Shown here: in pieces, positions 55,014-63,625 of the stretch
How the letters are laid out: each line of letters begins with the position of its first letter
Numbering within the stretch: the stretch's first letter is position 1
Assembly: GCA_905221605.1 (NCBI GenBank)
Contig: CAJNDS010002757.1
Span: forward strand, 1 to 64,000
Source: Symbiodinium natans
Lineage: Eukaryota; Sar; Dinophyceae; Suessiales; Symbiodiniaceae
Direction: 5' to 3'
Length of the DNA: 64,000 nucleotides
The notes under the pieces: model-generated
Seen by the model: the letters and a program-made list of their open reading frames with translations, nothing else
Database searches by the model: none
Told to the model about the DNA's origin: nothing
Program-made: the position numbers and the translations under genes

Positions 55014-58000
55014 TCAAGAAGCCGGATGACTTCCTTGATCCCTGGCATCGTTCTGTACGTCAACTTGCAGTGCCAGCCAACCTTGTTCAAGATGCTCTCT
55101 AAGTTGGTAAGATGGCTTAAGCTTGGTAAGGTGGTCGGCTAACTGGCGACTGGTGTCAACCCACTTGAACGTACCTTTCAGGTCTTCGGGGTCAAATTCT
55201 TCCGCTGACTGTTTGATTGCACCTAGGTCTATCGTGAGACGCTTCTCTTGCGTGGCCGACACTGGCCCATCTTTCACAAGAAGATCATACAAACTACGGC
55301 AATCAGTCACGGGATGTACAGGGAGAAAGTCCTTGGGAAGTGCGCCGCTCTGCACCGGCGAGTAGCTCTCCAAGAGAACTTCCGCTAACAGCTCGCGGAG
55401 GAAGATGCCGCTGTCGAATGCTGTGTCGAGGGACATCGTCTCAGCTGCCAGCGTAGACCGGCATTGGCGTTGGATGCGATGTGATCGCCAATCCATGAGG
55501 GAAGCTGTGTCACCCCCGGGGCTAAAGACATCGGGCCCCGTCAAGAAGCTCAGGTACCCGGCTTGACTCTTCAAGCCCTCGGCGTTTGCCCAAGAGGCGT
55601 CGCTGAAGACCACGACCTTGGCCTGGTCCAACGGCACGGGGGAAAAACACAGGCCCCAGTCCTGAGATTTCTTTGCCTCCTTCAGCAACTTGTTGATCTC
55701 GAGGAGGTTGGAAACGGTGGGCTTCCCGGACATGAAGAGTGAAGTTCCGGCAGCCAGATCCGGACGTGTCTGGCCAATGAGCCAGTGTAGACAGCCGCCG
55801 GCCGATCTCAGCTCGGTCGTCTCCCGGCCAGTCAGCTCGGAGTTGGGCTGAATGGACCTCCACTTCGGTACCGGAGTGAGGTTCGTTGCCTGGATGAACT
55901 TCTCCTGCGTCAGCTGCACTCGGCCATCAGGAAGTCGACGGACTTGTTTCCCGCCGTATTCCAGCACCTCGTCTGTCCGGGAGTCGGCCCAGGACCCAAA
56001 GTCGAAGGCCTCTTTCACCTTCGCCAGCACTTCGTCGGCGCGCCCTCCAGGTTCGCCGGCACCGATCAGATCGTCCACGTGGGCTCCCATCAGGAGCACC
56101 AATTGCCCCAGGTGGTAGTAGGCGAAGAGGGCCTTATCGAGCACGGACTGCACGAAACCCAGCTTTAACAATGTGTCGCGGAGGTGCCTCCAGAACAACC
56201 TTGGTGAGTTTGCCAGGCCGAAAATCCCGCGAACCACGAGAAGGATCTGGCCCGCGACGAGCCCCGGAAGGCCCTCACGGGGTTGCCTTAGAAACAAAGG
56301 CTCCTTCCTCGAAGCCAGCGACTGGTCGCCCTGCAAGAAAGCGCCGGTGACGTCCGCGTTGAAGAGGAACCAGGACGGCAAGCTTGCTGCAATTTGAAGG
56401 ATCACCATGAGACCCAATCTTGTCAGCGTCGGAGCATCTCGCCGCAAAGTGAGCAAGTCAGGATCGCGGTCGCCCCTGCACACCAGCCTAGCCTTTGCTT
56501 TCAAAGGCAGCCAGGGGTAGGGCGCATTCTTGTTGCGGTAGCACACCCTAGTGTCGAGGATGCGACTGCTGTCGTACTGTTCCAACACAACCTGGGACGC
56601 GTGGGGCGACAGGATCTCGACCGCTGCATACTTTGTCCATGTGTCCCACTCCTTCTGCAAGGCCGCCGCGTAGCTGTCCTTCTGCTCGAATGGGATCTGG
56701 TTGAAGGGGATCTCCTTCTCAAGCGCTTTGGCCTCTTTTCGAGTTGCGCACGCAGCGCGTGTGCCAGCGGCCAAAACGGACTCCTGGAAGGGCTGCGAAG
56801 GTTTGGCAAAGAGCTCCTCCACTGAAACCGGCACATAGACGGTGGTGATGTTTACGCCCTTCCCGAGCGCGGCCTCAAGAGCAGCCTCAGCAGCTTCGTC
56901 CAACTCTGGTTCTGGCGTATCAACCTCCACGACCTCCGAGCGGAAACGCTTGGCTTCCGGTTCTTCAAGGCCGCTAGGTCGGTCCTCGCGCGCCGTTGGG
57001 GACGGCTGTGTCCTATCAGACCCACACAAGGAACCAGTGCCATGTTCATATCGCTCCGGTAGTGGTCCGTCTCCTTCGCGATGCTCTCCTTCACCTGCTG
57101 CAGCTTGTGCGTCTAATCCGGGAAGTTCGTTAGGTGCGTCCTCGATGTTGTCGTCGAAGAAAGGGATTACTTCCCCGGGTGCACCAGCTTCTCCATCGGG
57201 GACCTCGGCTCGTATGTCCAGGAACTCCTCCAGGCGGAGGATTGCCTTGCTCAACGACTGGTTCACGGAGAACTCGGCAAGCTTGGCGTCGGCGCTGGCC
57301 CGGATTTGTTGGCGCAGTCTCAACTCCTGGTCGGCATCCATGCCTTGAAGAGCTTGTAGCTTTCCATCCGGTGACAGCAAGTCCACTGGCACCTTTGGGT
57401 GTTTCCCGAACACCCATTCGTTTGCTGAGCAGCCAGAAGTGCGAACTCGGTCGTTCATGCTGGCGCCGACAGAAGAGGCGAGCATCTTCATCCCCAGTCG
57501 GCCGGTAATGTGGTGCTCGTCGATCAACTTGGCCGCCGCGTACCGGAACGCCCGGTTGAACGTCTCGACCTGTCCTGCTTGCCAGTGTGCCTCCGCCGCA
57601 ATGTGCTCGATTTCCGTGCCGACGTTAACGAGCTGTTCTGCAAAATACGCTCCGAAGCCCCCGTCCTGGTCCACCAGGATGGCGTCCGGCCAACCGGCCC
57701 AAGAAGCCCATATGTTGCAGAAGGTCTCGAACACATGTTCTGGATTTCGGCTCTCCACCGGGTAGAAGACGTTGAAGGACCCATTTGGCTCCACGATGTG
57801 CAAGAACCAGTGTCCTTCCTTATCCGCGTCGTGCAGGTGAACGAAGTCCAGACACACTCTCGAGTTGAACGGCCCCGTCATCTTCAAGGAGGAAGGCCTT
57901 GGAGGATGTGGTCTTTTGGTCCTCTCACAGGTGGCACACCGCAGGCGTCGACTGAGTGAAATTGCCTCAGGTGACACCCGGTAGTTTTGGGCAAGTGCCC

Positions 58001-58364
58001 GGGTGAAATCTTCCGCCCGTGGATGCCCCAGATTCCTGTGTGCCCTCACCAGCGACCGCGCAATTGCCTTCTCCTTTTCCTTCAGAGGCCCGCCGATGAA
58101 CCAAATTTCTCCGGCGAAGCTCTGTTGAACCACGCCTTCTTGTATCATCCCCTCATGGATCACGTCCTGCACCATCTGCCCAGGCTCGACCACGTTCTCG
58201 CCAGGTTCCGCGGGTAGCGGCTGTCTCGTTGGAGGTCTCGCTGATGCTGGGCCGGAAGGTTCCCCAGGGGCATGTCCGAGGACGAAAATGGCGTAGCGGA
58301 CGGGAGTCACAAATCGCTCACGCGGTGCTTGGCATTCGCGGATGTACTCTGTCTCAATCTGCAC
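55014..58364 (-). CDS. pol: Copia pol: integrase, reverse transcriptase, RNase H
   Basis: 1,116-codon ORF. Integrase zinc region (HRNLGHP, then CATCERTK) at about residues 105-150; integrase core with catalytic D (VCLDFVH), D (LVDQDGGF) and E (QVETFNRAF) at about 170-275. Reverse transcriptase at about 620-830: LVCRGDRDPD, FLFNADVTGAFLQGD, GIFGLANSPR and AHVDDLIG, the copia form of the YxDD box. RNase H: FSDASWAN, STLAAETMSLD, DCRSLYDLL, DTSRQLADHLTK. All catalytic residues seem present. The N-terminal 80 residues are Pro-rich linker. It should act in reverse transcription and integration of the element. It joins the preceding ORF only through a frame change near 58,370. Confidence 0.9.
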   Translation of the reverse strand: MQIETEYIRECQAPRERFVTPVRYAIFVLGHAPGEPSGPASARPPTRQPLPAEPGENVVEPGQMVQDVIHEGMIQEGVVQQSFAGEIWFIGGPLKEKEKAIARSLVRAHRNLGHPRAEDFTRALAQNYRVSPEAISLSRRLRCATCERTKRPHPPRPSSLKMTGPFNSRVCLDFVHLHDADKEGHWFLHIVEPNGSFNVFYPVESRNPEHVFETFCNIWASWAGWPDAILVDQDGGFGAYFAEQLVNVGTEIEHIAAEAHWQAGQVETFNRAFRYAAAKLIDEHHITGRLGMKMLASSVGASMNDRVRTSGCSANEWVFGKHPKVPVDLLSPDGKLQALQGMDADQELRLRQQIRASADAKLAEFSVNQSLSKAILRLEEFLDIRAEVPDGEAGAPGEVIPFFDDNIEDAPNELPGLDAQAAAGEGEHREGDGPLPERYEHGTGSLCGSDRTQPSPTAREDRPSGLEEPEAKRFRSEVVEVDTPEPELDEAAEAALEAALGKGVNITTVYVPVSVEELFAKPSQPFQESVLAAGTRAACATRKEAKALEKEIPFNQIPFEQKDSYAAALQKEWDTWTKYAAVEILSPHASQVVLEQYDSSRILDTRVCYRNKNAPYPWLPLKAKARLVCRGDRDPDLLTLRRDAPTLTRLGLMVILQIAASLPSWFLFNADVTGAFLQGDQSLASRKEPLFLRQPREGLPGLVAGQILLVVRGIFGLANSPRLFWRHLRDTLLKLGFVQSVLDKALFAYYHLGQLVLLMGAHVDDLIGAGEPGGRADEVLAKVKEAFDFGSWADSRTDEVLEYGGKQVRRLPDGRVQLTQEKFIQATNLTPVPKWRSIQPNSELTGRETTELRSAGGCLHWLIGQTRPDLAAGTSLFMSGKPTVSNLLEINKLLKEAKKSQDWGLCFSPVPLDQAKVVVFSDASWANAEGLKSQAGYLSFLTGPDVFSPGGDTASLMDWRSHRIQRQCRSTLAAETMSLDTAFDSGIFLRELLAEVLLESYSPVQSGALPKDFLPVHPVTDCRSLYDLLVKDGPVSATQEKRLTIDLGAIKQSAEEFDPEDLKGTFKWVDTSRQLADHLTKLKPSYQLREHLEQGWLALQVDVQNDARDQGSHPAS

Positions 58365-58368
58365 ACTG

Positions 58369-60924
58369 TCATCGTTCAGGAGCAGAACGGAGGCACGATG
58401 TGACTGACTCCTCTAAGCCAGCCTTCACCCGCTTTGCCTTAGGGAGGTGAGCGATCTGCACAGAGAGGATTTGCCAAGGCACCAGTCGCTCGATTTTGCT
58501 GTGGAAGTCCGTGCCGGGTGGAATGAGGAGACTTGCCTGGTTCTTACGACCCAGCAGCTCCTGAGCTTGAGTCAGCATGTCCCGCCACCCGGCTTCATCT
58601 CGTTTGACGTCCACATAGTGCACGGCCCTCACGGCTTCCCACGTCGTCGCGAAGCCATAGTCCTCCTGCGCCACGACTTCCCAGTAGGCTTGGCAGATAG
58701 CGTCTGCCAAGGCCGGCGGATACGCCACCGTCGTTGCGCATTGTCGGTCCAGCGCCCAAGTACAATACGGGTGCGTGGCCACGAACCGAAGTCGCTTCTG
58801 CCCCAGACGTCCATTCTTGTCGGTCAGCTGGGGCATGGACACACACGACGCGGTCTCATACAAGTCCTGGCGCAGCTGGTACTCGGCCTTCTGGAAACCA
58901 TGGGATGTTGCGGGGCTCTCGGCGACGGCATGTCCTCCTCGCCGTCGTTGGCTCCGGAACACATCGTCAGCAAGCTTCGCAAAAGGCTGTACATATTCTC
59001 GGCGCAAGGCCAGTTCTTCGTCGGCTTGTGAAACCGACCATGCCGTACAGGGGATTGCGACCACCACCAGACGAGGATCCAGTCGATCCAGCACACGGAG
59101 CAGCCACTGGCGCTCTTTGGGCTTCTTCAGGTCGCAGCCACACCGAATGTCGATGGGTTGAAGGACCCTCATGCCCCAATGGGCCGTGGCTCGTACCGAA
59201 ATCATAGAAGTTCCACCGAACACTTCCAGGAGATCGCACCCGAATCGCTTGCGAGGCCATCGGGCCTTTTGGAGTCTGTCTTCAACCAGACTCCTGTGCA
59301 TGCGAGCTCCTGCCAAGGCTTGTCGGGCTCGAGACATCATTCGTTTCACTTGGCCACGCTTCAAAGCTCCTCCTCCGACGTCGACTGTTCCGCTGCTTCC
59401 TCCTCCGAGTTCTCCTCCATGTCCTCGTCCGTATTCCACGCCAGCACCTCCCCGAAACTGACCGCCCCCTTCACGGGCGTCGGCGCCATGTACTTGACGG
59501 CCTGCTCGTGGTCGTAGGTCGGGAGGTCGGAGTAGACTGCAGTGCTGGCCCGCGATGTCATCGGAATAGGCGCGGAAGACGGCGTCGGTGCAATGTTCTT
59601 CGAGCTCGTGGCTGTCGAACGCCCAGCCGCCTTGGCCTTGTTGGCCTTCTTGTCGCCCTTGGAGCCCTCCACCATGCAGCCCTGCGAGCAAGAGTAGCAA
59701 GTGGACAAACTTGCGGAAGACGCCTCGTCCTGGCGCACGGAGTCTAACGCCTCCTTGCCCTTGACGATCTTGCCTCCCGGAATGTCTCTGTGGCCCCAAA
59801 GTCGCGGATACGCCGTCACCATGTCCCCTGCGACCGGGATGCGGTACTGCACCCCTTTCCACACTGTGCCGCACTGAGCACACTCCAGGAAACGGCCATG
59901 GGTGTTCCCCGTCTTGCGGCCCATGTGGGGCGGATGTCGGCACTTCTCGCGGGGCGTCGGATACTGGACAGGCGCTGGCTGCCCCGCCGGCTTCTGATTC
60001 CTCACTGCTGGTGGAATCAAAGTAGCCGGGATCGTCTTCAACGAGCTTTCCTCCTGCACGATGGCCTGCACGTAGCCCATGAGAGCCGGAGAGCGGTACT
60101 TCATATCCATGACCTTCTTGTTGAAATGCTCCCACCTGACCATCACGTCGAACATGCTCAGCATCTTCGTCACCACGCCGAACCATAGCCCCTGAAGGTG
60201 CGTCTTCTTCGCCCCGTCGGTGCTCGAGGTTGCCTTCCCCGGGCGCATGCGGTGTTGCATCGCCAAGGGTCTTCTGCGCAGGCTTCTGAAGGGGCCTAAA
60301 GCCGGAGTGCTGCGTAGGAATGCTTTCACCTTGTGGGATGCGATAGGTGCCCTTGCGTCTGGACGGAGGGATCCCTGGTGGCTTTGCTGCTGAAACATCT
60401 ACATGATGTATCTTCTTAACTTGGGGGTTGAGGATCTCGGAGGGCAATGCCTTCACAGACTGTCCGTCAGCCAATGTGACAACCACGTGTTGTTCAGCAG
60501 GAGGAAAGCATTCAAGATCATACTGCCTACCAACCCCAAAGAAGTACGTGCGGCCTATCCAGGGTTCTTGCAAGGAAGCTGACTGTCCGCCCCACTCGTC
60601 CCGCAGAGGCACAGGCAACGCTGAGCAAACCGTCACCCTCAATGGCTGCAGGCTCTCGGGGTCCGGCCCATCGATCGCGTCTTGCGGCTCGAAGAGCGCC
60701 ACTCGTGGCCTGCAATGGTGTCGAACGAAGATCCGAGTGTCATACTTGAACTCCCAATAGTCATTAGGCAGGGCACGTAGAAGTGTGTGGTTCCGCAGGC
60801 AACTTGCGAAACGTCGGGCAAGACTGTCTCTTTTCTTGCGGCGAATGCCGTTGCTGCGACATCCGAGGCGCCAAAGGTGGCACCTGCGTAGCCCTCTTTC
60901 TGGGGCTTCAACCCGGCTGCCCAT
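58369..60924 (-). CDS. Copia polyprotein middle part with methyltransferase-like domain
   Basis: The 851-codon frame is a mosaic. Natural-looking sequence lies in this frame from about 60,800 to 60,250 and again from about 59,350 to 58,369; in between, the coding frame is that of 59361-60398. The last 300 residues resemble a cytosine-5 methyltransferase: a Gly-rich motif (DLLEVFGGTSM), a PC motif after a beta strand (LVVVAIPCTAWSVSQ) and a later ESP (HAVAESPATSHGF) in the place of ENV. Capture of such enzymes by Symbiodinium retrotransposons has been published (de Mendoza and colleagues, 2018); whether this is the same lineage needs an alignment. Confidence 0.65.
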   Translation of the reverse strand: MGSRVEAPERGLRRCHLWRLGCRSNGIRRKKRDSLARRFASCLRNHTLLRALPNDYWEFKYDTRIFVRHHCRPRVALFEPQDAIDGPDPESLQPLRVTVCSALPVPLRDEWGGQSASLQEPWIGRTYFFGVGRQYDLECFPPAEQHVVVTLADGQSVKALPSEILNPQVKKIHHVDVSAAKPPGIPPSRRKGTYRIPQGESIPTQHSGFRPLQKPAQKTLGDATPHAPGEGNLEHRRGEEDAPSGAMVRRGDEDAEHVRRDGQVGAFQQEGHGYEVPLSGSHGLRAGHRAGGKLVEDDPGYFDSTSSEESEAGGAASACPVSDAPREVPTSAPHGPQDGEHPWPFPGVCSVRHSVERGAVPHPGRRGHGDGVSATLGPQRHSGRQDRQGQGGVRLRAPGRGVFRKFVHLLLLLAGLHGGGLQGRQEGQQGQGGWAFDSHELEEHCTDAVFRAYSDDIAGQHCSLLRPPDLRPRAGRQVHGADAREGGGQFRGGAGVEYGRGHGGELGGGSSGTVDVGGGALKRGQVKRMMSRARQALAGARMHRSLVEDRLQKARWPRKRFGCDLLEVFGGTSMISVRATAHWGMRVLQPIDIRCGCDLKKPKERQWLLRVLDRLDPRLVVVAIPCTAWSVSQADEELALRREYVQPFAKLADDVFRSQRRRGGHAVAESPATSHGFQKAEYQLRQDLYETASCVSMPQLTDKNGRLGQKRLRFVATHPYCTWALDRQCATTVAYPPALADAICQAYWEVVAQEDYGFATTWEAVRAVHYVDVKRDEAGWRDMLTQAQELLGRKNQASLLIPPGTDFHSKIERLVPWQILSVQIAHLPKAKRVKAGLEESVTSCLRSAPER
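59361..60398 (-). CDS. Copia polyprotein segment in shifted frame
   Basis: This frame carries the natural-looking stretch between two parts of the 58369-60924 frame: a helical part (MLSMFDVMVRWEHFNKKV), a Cys pair motif (CAQCGTVWKG, with KCRHPPHM before it) that may bind zinc, and an acidic end (EENSEEEAAEQSTSEEEL, then stop). It joins its neighbours by +1 and -1 shifts. Function of the zinc-like region is unknown. Confidence 0.6.
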   Translation of the reverse strand: MFQQQSHQGSLRPDARAPIASHKVKAFLRSTPALGPFRSLRRRPLAMQHRMRPGKATSSTDGAKKTHLQGLWFGVVTKMLSMFDVMVRWEHFNKKVMDMKYRSPALMGYVQAIVQEESSLKTIPATLIPPAVRNQKPAGQPAPVQYPTPREKCRHPPHMGRKTGNTHGRFLECAQCGTVWKGVQYRIPVAGDMVTAYPRLWGHRDIPGGKIVKGKEALDSVRQDEASSASLSTCYSCSQGCMVEGSKGDKKANKAKAAGRSTATSSKNIAPTPSSAPIPMTSRASTAVYSDLPTYDHEQAVKYMAPTPVKGAVSFGEVLAWNTDEDMEENSEEEAAEQSTSEEEL

Positions 60925-62384
60925 CCTCCTGCAGGAAACTCGTCGATCGCGATCACTAAGTGCCCTGTCGTGTCTACGAAGAGGGGCACCTCGATCCCGA
61001 TTTCTCGTAGCAGAGCTCGGTCACGACCAATGTCCAAACAAGCGTCCATGAACTTCATCCAGTCTTGTCCTGCCAGAAAGGGCACCTTCGGGCTGTGCGT
61101 GTCTTCCACCGCCGAGGTGTGTATCACGGCCTGTTCCCCACCGATACCAAGCGGAAAAGACCATCTCTCCTTCGACGGCAATGGCGGCCCCGGCCCAAAG
61201 CAGTAGTGCTCCGACTCGGCCTCAATCTTCACATGGACGCCGTAGTTCGTTTCCAGCTGCTTGGCGTAGCTCCGCAACAAAGTCACCCCGGCCACCGTGT
61301 TCTCGCAAGCTGTGTCCAACGTCAGATAGAGCCGGTTGGGCTCCACAGTCGGTGGCCTGCGTGAACTGCTGCAAACTGCCCGCTCCAAGCTGAAGTCGGC
61401 CCGCCGGGTAACTAGGGCGCGCCGAAGCGACTCGATGTCTGGGCCCGGTGTGTCTTCGTCCAACAATTCTCGCACGCCTTTCCTTCCAGATGGCACTGGC
61501 TCCAGACCAAAGTGTCGAAAAGCTTCAGCCACCAACTCGGGGGCCTGACTCGGGGTCATGTGCGGCCGGTGCATGGACTGAATCCTGCTCTTCACCGCCT
61601 CAGCGTCCAGGAAAGTGTCAGAGGTGAGCTGGGCCTTGACCTGGTCCGCGTTCACGGCAGGCGCGCTTGGCTCGGCCTTGCGGCGCACGCGGTCAACACC
61701 CCGCGCCACCGCCTCTGCTTCAGCCCGCCTGTCCCGGTCGTCGCCTGGCTCTCTGCGCGCCGACACATAGGACGAGCGATGCGCCTCATAGCCATAGCGC
61801 TCAGCAGCCCAAGATGGGTACTCGACGTCACGGTCGTAGTCCTCGTACCAGTCCTGGGCCTCATCGTCATCGTCCAGGCCGTCCCGCTGCACGGCGTTGT
61901 TGCTCCTGGCACCCTTGCATTGAGGATCTCCCCGCCAATGACCACGTTGCCCGCAGTCGGCGCACTGCGTCTTGCTCTTGAGCTCCTCAAGGGACATGCC
62001 ACGAGCCTTGCCGCCGCCTCCTTTCTTGCCCTTGCCGTCTTTGGACTTGCCCTTGGAATCGTACTTGGACTTGCCCTTGCCTTTGCCCTTCTGCCCGACG
62101 TAGAAGCCGCGAGCTTGCACTGCCCGCGCCAGCTTCTGGCGATTCTCCCTGTGAGTGGCGAAACAAAGGTGGAGTTCCCTCGCGAGGTCCTCCGGGATCT
62201 CCTCTAGCTCTGCTGACGCCAACTGCTCCACCGGATCCAAGTCGTAGATCCAGTTCTCAACTTGCTCCTCTGTCGCCTCGTTGCCGGGCAACTTCCAAAG
62301 GTCTGCGTAGTCATGCGAAATTGGGCTCTGTTGGATATGAGCTTCGTGAGCAGCACGACCTCCACGGCCACCACGATCTCGCAC
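60639..62384 (-). CDS. Copia gag C-terminus, zinc knuckle and protease
   Basis: 581-codon frame. CADCGQRGHWRGDPQC (about residue 140) is a CCHC zinc knuckle. A Lys/Gly-rich linker (GKGKGKSKYDSKGKSKDG) precedes it. The aspartic protease region starts at LTLDTACENTVAG (about residue 350), with DTA where retropepsins have DTG/DSG, and continues to VPFLAGQDWMKFM. The frame overlaps gag by 180 bp with a -1 relation; the join is about 62,380. The last 30 codons are out of the natural frame, which continues in 58369-60924. Confidence 0.8.
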   Translation of the reverse strand: MRDRGGRGGRAAHEAHIQQSPISHDYADLWKLPGNEATEEQVENWIYDLDPVEQLASAELEEIPEDLARELHLCFATHRENRQKLARAVQARGFYVGQKGKGKGKSKYDSKGKSKDGKGKKGGGGKARGMSLEELKSKTQCADCGQRGHWRGDPQCKGARSNNAVQRDGLDDDDEAQDWYEDYDRDVEYPSWAAERYGYEAHRSSYVSARREPGDDRDRRAEAEAVARGVDRVRRKAEPSAPAVNADQVKAQLTSDTFLDAEAVKSRIQSMHRPHMTPSQAPELVAEAFRHFGLEPVPSGRKGVRELLDEDTPGPDIESLRRALVTRRADFSLERAVCSSSRRPPTVEPNRLYLTLDTACENTVAGVTLLRSYAKQLETNYGVHVKIEAESEHYCFGPGPPLPSKERWSFPLGIGGEQAVIHTSAVEDTHSPKVPFLAGQDWMKFMDACLDIGRDRALLREIGIEVPLFVDTTGHLVIAIDEFPAGGWAAGLKPQKEGYAGATFGASDVAATAFAARKETVLPDVSQVACGTTHFYVPCLMTIGSSSMTLGSSFDTIAGHEWRSSSRKTRSMGRTPRACSH

Positions 62385-63313
62385 ATCACGACCTCCAGCA
62401 GCGTTGGCCTGACATTCACATTCTGGTACAGCAGCTCCACCGCCGCCTTCATCTTCTTCCAGTTGTACTCGCCGCCCGTGCGCAGCAACAAATTTGCCTG
62501 TCTCTCGGTGGACGACTGGGTGTGCTCGAAGAAGAAATAGATCATGATCTCGTCCGGGATCGTGAGGTTAGCCTCGCGACACCTACGTGCCGCCTTGTCC
62601 ATGGCGTCGGCCACCTCCAGCATGGAGTAGGACTTGTCGCCCAAATTCAGGCGAAAGAAGCCCCGCATGGCAGACCCCACCTTGTGCATCCTCTTTTCGT
62701 CGAACTTCTCCTTGAGGACACGCAACAAGACCTGCCACCCTTTCTCCACGCCGAAAGTCCGAGCCGGGATGTCCTCCAGGTAGTCGGCCGCGTCTCCATC
62801 AAGCGCAGCGTGAAGCCTCAAGCCGATCTCGCTGTCGTCGATGATGTTCTTGGCGATCTCCACATAGGAGTCCACTTTGGCCGACCATTTCCTGAAGCAC
62901 TTTGGATCCTTCTTCTTGTCGCCGTCGAAGGCAGGAGCCGGAGGTAAGTTCCCCCGGGGCTTCCGCTGCGACTTGCTCTTGTCATCAGAGCCTGCAGGGG
63001 CTCCTCTTGCCTTCGCCGGTTCCAAGGGTGAAGACTTAGGTGCGCTAGAAGAACTGCTTGCCGCCGCTGTCCTCAGACCATTGCGACCGCGCTGTCCGGA
63101 ACCTCCACGAGGGGGCTCTGCCAGCAGCTCATCTTCATCTTCGTCTTCAACTACATATGCCGGATGTGACGAGGGATCCATATCGTCTTCTCCGTACATC
63201 TGTCTGTCGGACTCCCTTTCGGAGTCTGCGGCCTCATCATCTTCGGCCTCAGCCGCCGACAGATCATCTTGGCCGCCAGAGGTAGGCTGCGTCATCGAAG
63301 GGATATTGGGCAT
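62204..63313 (-). CDS. gag: Copia gag
   Basis: 369-codon ORF starting 10 nt inside the 5' LTR. An acidic, low-complexity N terminus is followed by a helical capsid-like region (FRKWSAKVDSYVEIAKNIID, then a long helical stretch to WKKMKAAVELLYQNV) typical of copia gag. It assembles the particle. The last 60 codons are out of frame with the true continuation in 60639-62384. Confidence 0.85.
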   Translation of the reverse strand: MPNIPSMTQPTSGGQDDLSAAEAEDDEAADSERESDRQMYGEDDMDPSSHPAYVVEDEDEDELLAEPPRGGSGQRGRNGLRTAAASSSSSAPKSSPLEPAKARGAPAGSDDKSKSQRKPRGNLPPAPAFDGDKKKDPKCFRKWSAKVDSYVEIAKNIIDDSEIGLRLHAALDGDAADYLEDIPARTFGVEKGWQVLLRVLKEKFDEKRMHKVGSAMRGFFRLNLGDKSYSMLEVADAMDKAARRCREANLTIPDEIMIYFFFEHTQSSTERQANLLLRTGGEYNWKKMKAAVELLYQNVNVRPTLLEVVMCEIVVAVEVVLLTKLISNRAQFRMTTQTFGSCPATRRQRSKLRTGSTTWIRWSSWRQQS

Positions 63314-63322
63314 GCGCTACCA
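63308..63322 (-). promoter_or_regulatory. Putative tRNA primer-binding site
   Basis: One base after the 5' LTR the minus strand reads TGGTAGCGCATG. TGG pairs with the CCA end of tRNAs, and TGGTAGC matches the start of the common initiator-tRNA primer site (TGGTAGCAGAG). The match is partial and overlaps the gag start codon. Confidence 0.5.
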
Positions 63323-63323
63323 A

Positions 63324-63521
63324 TGCAATCTGCGGGGTTCACAACCGCGGATTAAGGGAGTTGGAGCCTGGTTCACAAGGTTCCCCAGCAGGCTGCACAC
63401 TGCTACTTTTCTGGCGCCTAGCGCGCATAAGCTCAAGGGCCCTGTAGCGGCAGTACATACATGCTTCAAATGGCATGACGCTCTCGCTCCACGAAAGCAT
63501 ATGGAATCGCAGAACTTTGCA
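63324..63521 (-). repeat. 5' LTR of the copia element
   Basis: 198 bp, starting TGCAAAGTTC and ending CAGATTGCA in the sense direction; identical to the 3' LTR. Confidence 0.95.
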
Positions 63522-63539
63522 TTAGGGTCTACGTGTTTC

Positions 63540-63584
63540 GGCCCATTCTTTCTCTTTCTTTCGTTCTTTCTTTATTTCTTTCTT

Positions 63585-63625
<41 letters not shown>

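Larger units (their letters stand above)
54791..63526 (-). mobile_element. Complete Ty1/copia-type LTR retrotransposon
   Basis: Minus-strand element: 198-bp LTRs at 63324-63521 (5') and 54796-54993 (3'), identical by eye, each TG...CA, flanked by the 5-bp duplication TTAGG (54791-54795 and 63522-63526). The target was a telomere-like TTTAGGG unit (GGTTTAGG|...|TTAGGGTC). Domain order gag - zinc knuckle - protease - methyltransferase-like - integrase - reverse transcriptase - RNase H puts integrase before reverse transcriptase, the copia order. The coding region is broken by several frame changes although the LTRs are identical. Confidence 0.95.
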
